From the NCBI GenBank assembly GCA_963803335.1, contig CAWDME010000008.1:186001-250000 (forward strand): a DNA stretch of 64,000 nt, read 5' to 3'. Positions 15,187 through 22,053 of this stretch are shown one piece after another. The stretch's first letter is position 1, and each line of letters starts with the position of its first letter. Below the pieces are notes generated by a model, which saw only the letters and a program-made list of their open reading frames with translations, had not been told where the DNA came from and made no database searches. Source of the stretch: DASSUW01 sp963803335. GTDB taxonomy: Bacteria > Actinomycetota > Thermoleophilia > Solirubrobacterales > Solirubrobacteraceae. Both the position numbers and the translations under genes were made by a program.

Positions 15187-16029
15187 ATGGAGCCGCTGAT
15201 CGAGCACAGCATGGAGCTGGTGGGGCACCGCACGCGCGTGCTCGAGCTCGAGGGTCGCGGACCCGGGATCGTGCTCCTGCACGGCTGGGGCGACTCCGCT
15301 GACACCTGGCGGCCGCTGCTCGCAGAGCTCGCCCTGTGCGGCCGGCGCGCGATCGCCGTCGACCTGCCGGGCTTCGGCAGCGCCACGCGCCTGCGCAAGG
15401 GCGCGATCCTGCCGCAGCTCGACGAGTTCGCCACCGCGCTCGTGTGCGAGTGGGGCGCCGGCGAGCCGGTCGTGATCGCGGGCAACTCGCTCGGCGGCTG
15501 CGTCGCGCTGCGGCTCGCCGAGCAGGCCGACGACCTCCGCCTGGTGGGCGTCGTCCCGGTCGCGCCCGCCGGGCTGGAGATGCCGGGCTGGTTCGACCTC
15601 GTCGAGCGCGACCCGATCATCCGCCGGCTGCTCGACATGCCGATCCCGGTGCCGGGGGCGCTGGTGCGGTCGCTCGTCGGCGGCGCCTACCGGCAGCTCG
15701 CGTTCTCGAACCCGAAGGCGGCCCAGCGCCAGGTGGTGGACGCCTTCGCCGCCCATCACGGCTCGCGCCGGCACGCCGCGGCGCTGCTCGAGTCCGGCCG
15801 CCGGCTGCTGCCCGAGCTGGCGACGGCGCCGTTCGACCTCGCCGCGATCGCCTGCCCGGTCCTGCTCGTCTGGGGCACGCGTGACCGCATGGTCCCGCAC
15901 ACGGGCGCGCGCGTCGTGCTCGACGCCCTGCCCGCCACGCGCGTGGAGCTGATCGAAGGCTGCGGCCACTGCCCGCAGCTCGAGGCCACCGGCGCGCTGC
16001 TCGAGCTGCTGCTTGAGTTCCCTGGGTGA
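15187..16029 (+). CDS. Alpha/beta hydrolase
   Basis: A 280-residue soluble alpha/beta hydrolase with the oxyanion segment LLHGWGDSADTW, nucleophile elbow GNSLGG, an Asp in WGTRDRMVP and the catalytic His in GCGHCPQLE. The triad is complete. Proteins of this look hydrolyse esters, lactones or meta-cleavage products. Its TGA overlaps GTG 16026 of what was once a second hydrolase gene, so it was the first gene of an operon whose next two members are now fused remnants. Confidence 0.88.
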   Translation: MEPLIEHSMELVGHRTRVLELEGRGPGIVLLHGWGDSADTWRPLLAELALCGRRAIAVDLPGFGSATRLRKGAILPQLDEFATALVCEWGAGEPVVIAGNSLGGCVALRLAEQADDLRLVGVVPVAPAGLEMPGWFDLVERDPIIRRLLDMPIPVPGALVRSLVGGAYRQLAFSNPKAAQRQVVDAFAAHHGSRRHAAALLESGRRLLPELATAPFDLAAIACPVLLVWGTRDRMVPHTGARVVLDALPATRVELIEGCGHCPQLEATGALLELLLEFPG

Positions 16030-16167
16030 TCGGGCTTACCGACGCCGCGGGCGCGGCCGCGAACCTCTACACGACCACGCTCGGCGGCGGACTCGCCGAC
16101 CTGCGCCGGATGCCCGCGACGGTGATCGACAGCGGGCCCCAGCGCACCGTCTCGCGCTACGACAGCA
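16026..16167 (+). pseudogene. N-terminal fragment of a second hydrolase
   Basis: GTG 16026 overlaps the preceding stop (GTGA) and opens a frame reading IGLTDAAGAAANLYTTTLGG, then LADLRRMPATVIDSGPQRTV. This looks like the N-terminal 45 residues of a PhaC-like or lipase-like alpha/beta hydrolase. After SRYDS the frame turns into Arg-rich nonsense, while SDR sequence begins in another frame. No catalytic residues remain. I infer that the rest of this gene was deleted together with the start of the SDR gene. The family call is tentative. Confidence 0.5.
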
Positions 16168-16977
16168 CGCGCCGGCGCCGCCACCGCCGCGTACCTCGCC
16201 GGCAAGGGCTGGACCGTGTACGCGACCGCTCGCCGCGTCGAGACGCTCGCCGATCTCGAGGCGCAGGGCTGCCGGACGCTGGCGCTCGACGTCACCGACG
16301 CGGCGTCGCGCCAGGCCGCCGTCGCGACGGTCGAGGCGGAGCAGGGCGCCGTCGGCGTGCTCATCAACAACGCGGGCTACAGCCAGTCGGGTGCCGTCGA
16401 GTCGGTCCCGGACGAACGCGTTCGCGCCCAGTTCGACACCAACGTCTTCGGGCTGCTGGCCATGTGCCGGGCCGTGCTGCCGAAGATGCGCGAAACGGGC
16501 TGGGGCAAGATCGTGAACGTGTCGTCGATGGGCGGGCGCTTCACGTTCCCCGGCGGCGGCATCTACCACGCGTCCAAGCACGCCGTCGAGGCGCTGTCTG
16601 ATGCCATGCGCTTCGAGGTCAAGGGCTTCGGCGTCGACGTGATCATCATCGAGCCTGGGCTCATACGCACCAATTTCGGGGAGACTGTCGCACGGGAAAT
16701 CGACGCAGGAACGCAGGATCCCGGCCCGTATGGCGAGTTCAACCGCGCGGTGGCCGAGTCGACGACCGGGGTGTACGAGAAGGGTCCGCTGAGCAAGCTC
16801 GGCGGCCCGCCTGAGGCCGTCGCGAAGGCGATCGAGAAGGCGATCACCGCACGTCGGCCGCGGCCGCGCTACACCGTCACGCCGTCGGCGAAGCTGCTGA
16901 TCGCGACCCGCGCCGTCATCCGCGACCGCGGCTGGGACGCGATGCTGCGCGGCCAGTTCCCGCGCCCTGCCCGCTGA
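16168..16977 (+). pseudogene. SDR oxidoreductase, N-terminally truncated
   Basis: From about 16180 the frame reads ATAAYLAGKGWTVYATARR and continues as a classical SDR: VLINNAGYSQSG (NNAG), catalytic Ser in VNVSSMGG, Tyr-Lys in IYHASKHAVEA, and the PGLIRTNF loop. The first beta strand and the glycine-rich NAD(P)-binding loop (TGxxxGIG) that should precede it are missing. The only start nearby, GTG 16216, would begin after the cofactor loop. A product without that loop is unlikely to bind coenzyme. Otherwise the C-terminal 250 residues are intact, so the lesion looks recent or artefactual. Confidence 0.72.
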
Positions 16978-17035
16978 GAACAACCGTCCAGACTGGTCGT
17001 TGCGCGCGCAGCGGCCCGGGTAGGGTCGGCCCGAC

Positions 17036-17920
17036 ATGCCTGCGCGCCTGCGCCCGCCCGCCGATGCCGACGCCGAAGCGGTGCTCGCGGTCATCCTCGC
17101 CCGCGACGTCGCCGACCTCGGCGTGCCCGACTTCACGCTCGAGGACCTGCGCGCCGACTGGGCTTCGCCCGGCGTGGCGCTCGAGCACGACGCGCGCGTC
17201 GCCGGCCGCAACGGCACGGTCCACGGCTACGCGGTGCTGCTCGGCGACGACGCGGTGGTGGTCGTGCACCCCGAAGCCGAGGGCGACGGCAACGGCACGG
17301 TGCTGCGGCTGTGGGCGGAGGCGCGCGCCGCCGAGCGCGGCACCACCGTCCTGCGCCAGTTCGCGTACGGCGCCAACGACGGCGGCCGCGCCCACCTGCG
17401 AGCAGCCGGCTACCAGCCGGCGCAGCACTACTTTCGTCTGCGTGCTGACCTCGCGGACGTCCCGCCCGCGCCAGATGCGCCGCTGCGCACCTTCGCGGGC
17501 GCGGGTGACGAGGCGGCCGTCCACGCGCTGATCCAGGAAGCCTTCGCCGAGATCGAAGGCCACGAGTTCCAGCCGCTCGAGAAGTGGCGCGCCAAGACGA
17601 TCGCCAAGGACGGCCACGACCCGTCGCTGTGGCTCCTGCTCGAGGACGACGAGGGGCTCGCGGGCGCCGCGCTGGGTGAGCGCTGGAAGGGTGGCACCGG
17701 CTACGTCGCCGAGCTCGCGGTGGCGAGTCGCGCGCGCGGCCGCGGCCACGGGCGCACGCTGCTGCTCGGCCTGTTCGGTGCGTTCCGCGGCGCCGGGCTC
17801 ACGCACGCCGAGCTGAGCGTCCACGGGCGCAACCGCGGCGCGCTGCGCCTCTACGAGTCCGCCGGCATGCGAGTCATCTGGCAGGCCGAACGATGGGAGA
17901 AGGCCATTGGAGCAGCCTGA
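17036..17920 (+). CDS. Tandem-GNAT acetyltransferase (mycothiol-synthase-like architecture)
   Basis: A 294-residue protein with two GNAT folds. The N-terminal one (about 1-135) has degenerate acetyl-CoA motifs. The C-terminal one (about 150-290) has VAELAVASRARGRGHGRTLL, a clear R/Q-x-x-G-x-G/A loop, and NRGALRLYESAGMRV. The two-domain layout is that of MshD and relatives, but similarity is not specific enough to call MshD. A -10-like TAGGGT lies at 17021-17026, nine bases upstream. It overlaps the RNase D gene by 14 bp, so the two are coupled. Confidence 0.83.
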   Translation: MPARLRPPADADAEAVLAVILARDVADLGVPDFTLEDLRADWASPGVALEHDARVAGRNGTVHGYAVLLGDDAVVVVHPEAEGDGNGTVLRLWAEARAAERGTTVLRQFAYGANDGGRAHLRAAGYQPAQHYFRLRADLADVPPAPDAPLRTFAGAGDEAAVHALIQEAFAEIEGHEFQPLEKWRAKTIAKDGHDPSLWLLLEDDEGLAGAALGERWKGGTGYVAELAVASRARGRGHGRTLLLGLFGAFRGAGLTHAELSVHGRNRGALRLYESAGMRVIWQAERWEKAIGAA

Positions 17921-19046
17921 CGTCGCCGCGATCGCGGCGCGGGCCAGGGAGGAGGGGCGCCTCGGGCTCGACACCGAGTTCATGCCGGAGGGGCGGTACC
18001 GCCCGCTCTTGTGTCTGGTGCAGGTCGTCGTCGGTACCGACGTGTCGGTGCTCGACCCGCTCGCCGGGTTCGACCCGCAGCCGCTCGCCGGCGTGCTGGC
18101 CGACCCCGAGATCGAGCTCGTCGTGCACGCGGGGCGCCAGGATGTGGCGATCCTGCGGCGCGAGTGGCAGACCGACGTCACCAACGTGTTCGACACGCAG
18201 GTGGCGGCCGGGTTCGCCGGCTTCTCGGCCCAGGCCGGCTACAACGGGCTGCTGCACGACGCGCTGCGGATCCGGCTGTCGAAGACCGCGAGCTTCACGC
18301 GCTGGGACGCACGGCCGCTGACCGACGAGCAGCTGCGCTACGCGCGCGGCGACGTGGAGCACCTGCTGCCGCTGGCCGACGACATCCGCTCGCGGCTCGA
18401 GCCGCGCGGCCGGCTCGAGTGGGCGCGCGAGGAGTGCCATGCGATCGCGGTCGCCTCCGACGAGCGCGACCCGGAGGAGGTGTGGCGACGGCTGCCGCGG
18501 TCGGCCGGCCTGGACCCGCGCGAGCGCGCGGTGGCGCGCGAGCTGGCGGCCTGGCGCGAGCGGACGGCGGCCCGCGAGGACCGGCCGGTCGGCGCCGTCG
18601 TGCGCGACCCGACCGTTGTCGAGCTCGCCAAGCGCCAGCCCTCCAGCCGTCGCGAGCTGTCGCAGATCCGCGGCATCAACCCGGACGTGGTGCGCCGCCG
18701 CGGCGACGACATCATCGCCGCCGTGCAGCGCGGCCGCGCCGCCGAGCCGATCCGGCTCGACGAGGGCGAGCGCGTCGGCACCGAGGCGCAGGACGGGCCG
18801 GTCATCGCCCTGTCTGAGGCGCTCGTGCGCACCCGCGCGCAGGAAGCGGGGCTCGCCTACGAGCTGATCGCCGCACGCGCCGACCTCGCCCCGATCGTGG
18901 TCGCCGCGCGGCGGGGGGACGATGAGCCCGACGTCCGGACGCTGCGGGGGTGGCGGCGCGAGCTGGTCGGCGCCGAGCTGCTGGAGCTGCTGGCCGGCCG
19001 CCGCGTCTTGCGGGTCGGTGACGGCGGGCGCATCGACGTGTCCTGA
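17907..19046 (+). CDS. rnd: Ribonuclease D (DEDDy 3'-5' exonuclease with HRDC domain)
   Basis: A 379-residue protein. Exonuclease residues are in place: DTE in GLDTEFMPEG (Exo I), Asp in HAGRQDVAIL (Exo II), and YARGDVEHLL (Exo III, Y-x-x-x-D). A first HRDC domain spans about 200-275 (ERTAAREDRPVGAVVRDPTV, then LSQIRGI). RNase D trims tRNA and other small RNA 3' ends. The start is TTG 17907 inside the 3' end of the acetyltransferase gene. The C-terminal 100 residues could hold a second, degenerate HRDC repeat. Confidence 0.9.
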   Translation: MEQPDVAAIAARAREEGRLGLDTEFMPEGRYRPLLCLVQVVVGTDVSVLDPLAGFDPQPLAGVLADPEIELVVHAGRQDVAILRREWQTDVTNVFDTQVAAGFAGFSAQAGYNGLLHDALRIRLSKTASFTRWDARPLTDEQLRYARGDVEHLLPLADDIRSRLEPRGRLEWAREECHAIAVASDERDPEEVWRRLPRSAGLDPRERAVARELAAWRERTAAREDRPVGAVVRDPTVVELAKRQPSSRRELSQIRGINPDVVRRRGDDIIAAVQRGRAAEPIRLDEGERVGTEAQDGPVIALSEALVRTRAQEAGLAYELIAARADLAPIVVAARRGDDEPDVRTLRGWRRELVGAELLELLAGRRVLRVGDGGRIDVS

Positions 19047-19071
19047 TCTCCGCGGTCCGCCGCTCGCCGCC

Positions 19072-19229
19072 GGCCAACTGCGGCCGGGTGGGGCGGCGAG
19101 GGAGCCGCGCGTGCGGTCTGCCGCGGTCGATCTCCCGCCCTGGGCGGATTTACGACCATATAGGTAGTAAACCCGCCCCGGACCTCGCGCGGCGGCCGAT
19201 CCCGACACCCCTCAATGCCGCAGTTGGCC
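19072..19229. repeat. Dispersed inverted-repeat element, copy 2
   Basis: GGCCAACTGCGGC (19072-19084) and GCCGCAGTTGGCC (19217-19229) are 13-bp perfect inverted repeats bounding 158 bp. Compared with copy 1 at 2756, the left 24 bp differ at only three positions. The internal GGCCGATCC (19194-19202) and the right end AATGCCGCAGTTGGCCGA are identical, while the interior is about 75 bp longer. It has no coding capacity. It looks like a small non-autonomous element or a family of structured 3' ends. Confidence 0.65.
19142..19178. promoter_or_regulatory. AT-rich inverted repeat inside repeat copy 2
   Basis: GGGCGGATTTAC (19142-19153) pairs with GTAAACCCGCCC (19167-19178) with one mismatch across a 13-base centre containing CATATAGG. 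It is the most AT-rich spot in this intergenic region. It could be a hairpin terminator for the RNase D transcript or a promoter/operator for the downstream GntR gene. Confidence 0.4.
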
Positions 19230-19254
19230 GAGAGGGTTGCGCGGCACGAAGGCA

Positions 19255-19290
19255 ACTGGTACAACCAGTCGCGATGACTGGTACAACCAG
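19255..19290 (+). promoter_or_regulatory. Twin FadR-type operators spanning the GntR start codon
   Basis: CTGGTACAACCAG occurs at 19256-19268 and again at 19278-19290. Each has perfect CTGGT/ACCAG half-sites and matches the FadR/FCD consensus TNGTNNNACNA. The two sites are 22 bp apart centre to centre, two helical turns. ATG 19274 lies between them, so the second site is also codons 2-6. This is a strong indication of autoregulation by the GntR protein encoded here. Confidence 0.8.
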
Positions 19291-19918
19291 CGTGTCCGGG
19301 CGGGTCTACGAGCACCTCCGCGAGCAGATCCTCGCCGGGGCGGAGACCCTGCCGTCCGAGCGCAGGCTCTCCGAGGACCTCGGCGCGAGCCGCCACGCCG
19401 TGCGCGAGGCGCTCAAGCGCCTGCAGCAGTCCGGGCTGATCCGGATCAGCCACGGCGGCGCGACGAAGGTGCGGGACTGGCGCCGCCATGGCGGGCTCGA
19501 GCTGCTGCTCGAGCTGGACGAGCTGCCGGCCGGGCTCGGGATCGAGCGGGCGGTGATGGAGATGCGGGCGAGCGTCGGCGCCGACGCGGCGCGCCGGGCC
19601 GCCACCCGGGCCGACGCGGTGCAGCGCGCGGAGCTCGAGGCGCGCGCGGAGATGCTCGCCGCCGAGACGAACCTGGAGGCGCGCAACACGCTCTACGAGG
19701 CGTTCTGGGACCTGATCATCGACGCGGCCGACAATCTCGCCTACCGGCTCGCGCTCAACACGCTCCAGGCCGGCCGGCAGATGATCGTCGATGCCCCGCG
19801 CGTCGCCGCCGAGCTCAGCGAGCCGGCCGCGATCCACGCGCTCGCCGCCGCGATCGCGAGCAGCGATGAGACCACGGCCAGGCAGCGCGCGCAGGAGCTG
19901 CTGGAGAGGTCGGCATAG
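19274..19918 (+). CDS. GntR-family (FadR/FCD) repressor
   Basis: A 214-residue protein. Residues 8-70 form the GntR winged HTH (GRVYEHLREQILAG, LPSERRLSEDLGASRHAVREALKRLQQSGL). The rest is an all-helical FCD ligand domain (about 90-205). ATG 19274 is chosen because the HTH begins just after it and it lies between two matching operators. The next gene starts immediately after its TAG, so it probably controls the sterol-desaturase-like gene together with itself. FCD ligands are usually carboxylic acids; a fatty acid or acyl derivative would fit a lipid-modifying partner. Confidence 0.88.
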   Translation: MTGTTSVSGRVYEHLREQILAGAETLPSERRLSEDLGASRHAVREALKRLQQSGLIRISHGGATKVRDWRRHGGLELLLELDELPAGLGIERAVMEMRASVGADAARRAATRADAVQRAELEARAEMLAAETNLEARNTLYEAFWDLIIDAADNLAYRLALNTLQAGRQMIVDAPRVAAELSEPAAIHALAAAIASSDETTARQRAQELLERSA

Positions 19919-20791
19919 ATGGTCGAGGTCCTCTACTACGCGATCCCGTTCTTCATCCTCCTGCTTGTGGTGGAGGCGATCAGCTTCCGCCACTACCACG
20001 AGGACGACCTGGTCGGCTACGACCTCCAGGACACGCGGACGAGCATCACGATGGGGCTCGGCAACGTGACGATCAACGTGCTCTGGAAGCTCGTTGTGGT
20101 CGCCATCTACGCCGCGCTGTACGAGCTCACGCCGTTCCGGCTCGATCCCCACGACTGGTGGGTGTGGCCGCTGCTCTTCTTCGCCGATGACCTCGCCTAC
20201 TACTGGTTCCACCGCATCTCGCATGTGAGCCGCGTCTTCTGGGCCAGCCACGTCGTCCACCACTCGAGCACGCACTACAACCTGTCGACCGCGTTGCGCC
20301 AGACGTGGGTGCCGATGACCTACCTGCCGTTCTGGCTGCCGCTGCTGCTCGTCGGCTTCCCGCCGTGGATGGTGCTGCTCGCGCAGTCCTGGAGCCTGAT
20401 CTACCAGTTCGGCCTGCACACCGAGCGGATCGGGCGGCTGGCGCGGCCGATCGAGGCGGTGTTCAACACCCCGTCGCACCACCGTGTCCACCACGGCGCC
20501 AACGAGGAGTACCTGGACCGCAACTACGGCGGCATCCTGATCATCTGGGACCGGCTGTTCGGGAGCTTCATCGCCGAGGGCGACCGCGTCCGCTACGGGC
20601 TGACCAAGAACATCGAGACGTTCAACCCGGTCAAGGTCGCGTTCGGCGAGTACGGCGCGCTGCTGAGCGACATGCGCGCGGCCGACGGCTGGCGGACGAA
20701 GCTGGAGGTCGCCCTGCGTGGGCCGGGCTGGCTACCGCGTCGCGTCGACGACCTCGAAGTCGCGCCCGGAGAGCACGTCGAGGCGGTGTAG
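19919..20791 (+). CDS. Sterol desaturase / fatty acid hydroxylase family protein
   Basis: A 290-residue integral membrane di-iron enzyme. It has the eight-histidine pattern: HRISHVSRVFWASHVVHHSS (H-x3-H and H-x2-HH) and SHHRVHHGANEEY (H-x2-HH), with hydrophobic helices before and between. Members hydroxylate or desaturate lipids, using O2. The ATG directly abuts the GntR stop, giving a two-gene regulated operon. The last 60 bp overlap the convergent secreted-protein gene. The substrate is not predictable; a membrane lipid or hopanoid/carotenoid-like compound is possible. Confidence 0.87.
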   Translation: MVEVLYYAIPFFILLLVVEAISFRHYHEDDLVGYDLQDTRTSITMGLGNVTINVLWKLVVVAIYAALYELTPFRLDPHDWWVWPLLFFADDLAYYWFHRISHVSRVFWASHVVHHSSTHYNLSTALRQTWVPMTYLPFWLPLLLVGFPPWMVLLAQSWSLIYQFGLHTERIGRLARPIEAVFNTPSHHRVHHGANEEYLDRNYGGILIIWDRLFGSFIAEGDRVRYGLTKNIETFNPVKVAFGEYGALLSDMRAADGWRTKLEVALRGPGWLPRRVDDLEVAPGEHVEAV

Positions 20792-21574
20792 CTGGTCGTT
20801 GTCCCACTTGCGGCTCGGGACGCCGGAGATGAACCAGTCCGAGCCGTTGTCGGCGACGATCACGCCGTAGGTCTTCATCGCCTGCGCAACACGTCGCGCC
20901 TGGCGCGGCAGCCCGGAGACCTTCACGCTCGCCTTCAGCCGCAGCCGCTCACCCATCCGCGGCAGCGAGGGGTCGCTGTCGTCGGAAGCGGCGTGGCGCG
21001 CGGGATAGACGAACGCGTCGCGCGTGCTCGAGACGGTGACGCGGATCGCGTGGCGGATGGGGCCGCGACCGGGCCGCGCGAGCAGGGGCGTGATCGGCAG
21101 GCCGGCGGCATCCGCCGACGTCCAGCCGCGGTGGCGCGCCTTGAAGTGGCGCAGGTTCCAGGTGGCGCCGGAGCCGGCGGCCCAGCCGCTGCCCGTGCGG
21201 CGCAGCGCGTACAGCTCGTAGAGCCGGCACTTCGAGCGGTCCACGAGGAGCGCGTGGCGGTCGCCGCCGCCCTCGATCTTCACGTGCTTCGGGATCGGGT
21301 AGCGCACGCGGTCGCTCTCGTCCGCGTAGTCGAAGCGCACCTTCGAGCGCTTCGTGTGGCGGTTGACGACGCTGACCGGGATGCCGATCGGACTGCCTTC
21401 CCAGAGGCCCGACCCGAAGTCGGCGTGCACGTGGTCGTCGAGCCCGATCGAGCGCACGATCGCGTCGGAGTTGGCGGCAGCCGGCAGGTGGTCGACGCGC
21501 TGGTTGGTCTCCAGCGACGGCCCGAACAGCGGGCACCCGGCGATGGCGGCAGCGGTGACGGCGGCGGGAATCAC
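20732..21574 (-). CDS. Conserved actinobacterial secreted protein of unknown function
   Basis: A 280-residue protein. A short Ala-rich leader (MIPAAVTAAAIAGCPLFG) is followed by a conserved body: YELYALRRTGSGWAAGSGA, WTSADAAGLPITPLL, AIRVTVSSTRDAFVYPA, RLRLKASVKVSGL, YGVIVADNGSDWFISG. I recognise this pattern from secreted actinobacterial proteins without a known function. The IAGC in the leader resembles a lipobox, although no basic residue precedes it, so the true start may lie elsewhere. It overlaps the 3' end of the sterol-desaturase-like gene by 60 bp on the opposite strand. Confidence 0.72.
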   Translation of the reverse strand: MIPAAVTAAAIAGCPLFGPSLETNQRVDHLPAAANSDAIVRSIGLDDHVHADFGSGLWEGSPIGIPVSVVNRHTKRSKVRFDYADESDRVRYPIPKHVKIEGGGDRHALLVDRSKCRLYELYALRRTGSGWAAGSGATWNLRHFKARHRGWTSADAAGLPITPLLARPGRGPIRHAIRVTVSSTRDAFVYPARHAASDDSDPSLPRMGERLRLKASVKVSGLPRQARRVAQAMKTYGVIVADNGSDWFISGVPSRKWDNDQLHRLDVLSGRDFEVVDATR

Positions 21575-21596
21575 GCCGCGAAGTTCTAGCGCAGAG

Positions 21597-21935
21597 CTAC
21601 GCGAAGTCCGCCGGGTCGACCAGACCGTGGCGGAGCGCGAGGATCATCGTCTCGACCTCGGCGGCCATCCGCGTGCGGTCGAGCCGCTCGAGCGCGCGGG
21701 CGACGACGTCCATCCGGCGGTCGAGCTCGAGGTCGAAGCGGGCGGCGACGTCGTTGGTGACCGTCACCTCGCGCCAGGTGTCGCAGGCGCCGCACCGGAG
21801 CAGCATCCACCAGTGCGTCTCGTTGACGGGCTCCCAGTCGACCGGATTCACGAAGTCGCCCTGGCACATCGCACACGTGACGAGGTGCCGATCAGGGTCG
21901 GGTCCCTTCCGCTTCGGACGCAGCCGGTCGAACAT
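21597..21935 (-). CDS. Small zinc-ribbon protein of unknown function
   Basis: A 112-residue protein with two CxxC knuckles (CAMCQGDF at about 21-24 and CGACDTW at about 48-51), separated by a hydrophobic strand. A helical C-terminal half follows (ARFDLELDRRMDVVARALER, then EVETMILALRHGLVDPADF). The pattern suggests a treble-clef or zinc-ribbon fold. There is no membrane segment. It starts 118 bp before the divergent MMPL gene. I do not recognise a named family. Confidence 0.65.
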   Translation of the reverse strand: MFDRLRPKRKGPDPDRHLVTCAMCQGDFVNPVDWEPVNETHWWMLLRCGACDTWREVTVTNDVAARFDLELDRRMDVVARALERLDRTRMAAEVETMILALRHGLVDPADFA

Positions 21936-22013
21936 GACTGTCCGAGTATTCGGCAGGTCGCGCCCGGTTTGAACAGGGATACCACCAATTCGGGGGTGTG
22001 GCAGGCACTACGT

Positions 22014-22043
22014 TTGACTAGCTCGCCACGTGGCGCGTACGGT
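22014..22043 (+). promoter_or_regulatory. Promoter of the MMPL gene
   Basis: TTGACT (22014-22019) and TACGGT (22038-22043) are separated by 18 bp. Transcription would start near 22050, just before ATG 22054. This argues against the alternative in-frame GTG 22030, which would lie upstream of the transcription start. Confidence 0.55.
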
Positions 22044-22053
22044 TGCGACGCGT

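Noticed and set aside
16981..17005. CAAC...GTTG imperfect palindrome before the tandem-GNAT gene
   Set aside because: Only the outer four bases pair consistently; too weak to list as an operator.
17036..17920. Mycothiol synthase MshD
   Set aside because: The two-GNAT layout fits, but the motifs are not specific and no other mycothiol gene is adjacent; left as a general tandem GNAT.
22030..22053. GTG 22030 as MMPL start
   Set aside because: It lies upstream of the predicted -10 box (22038-22043); ATG 22054 fits both promoter and family N-terminus.
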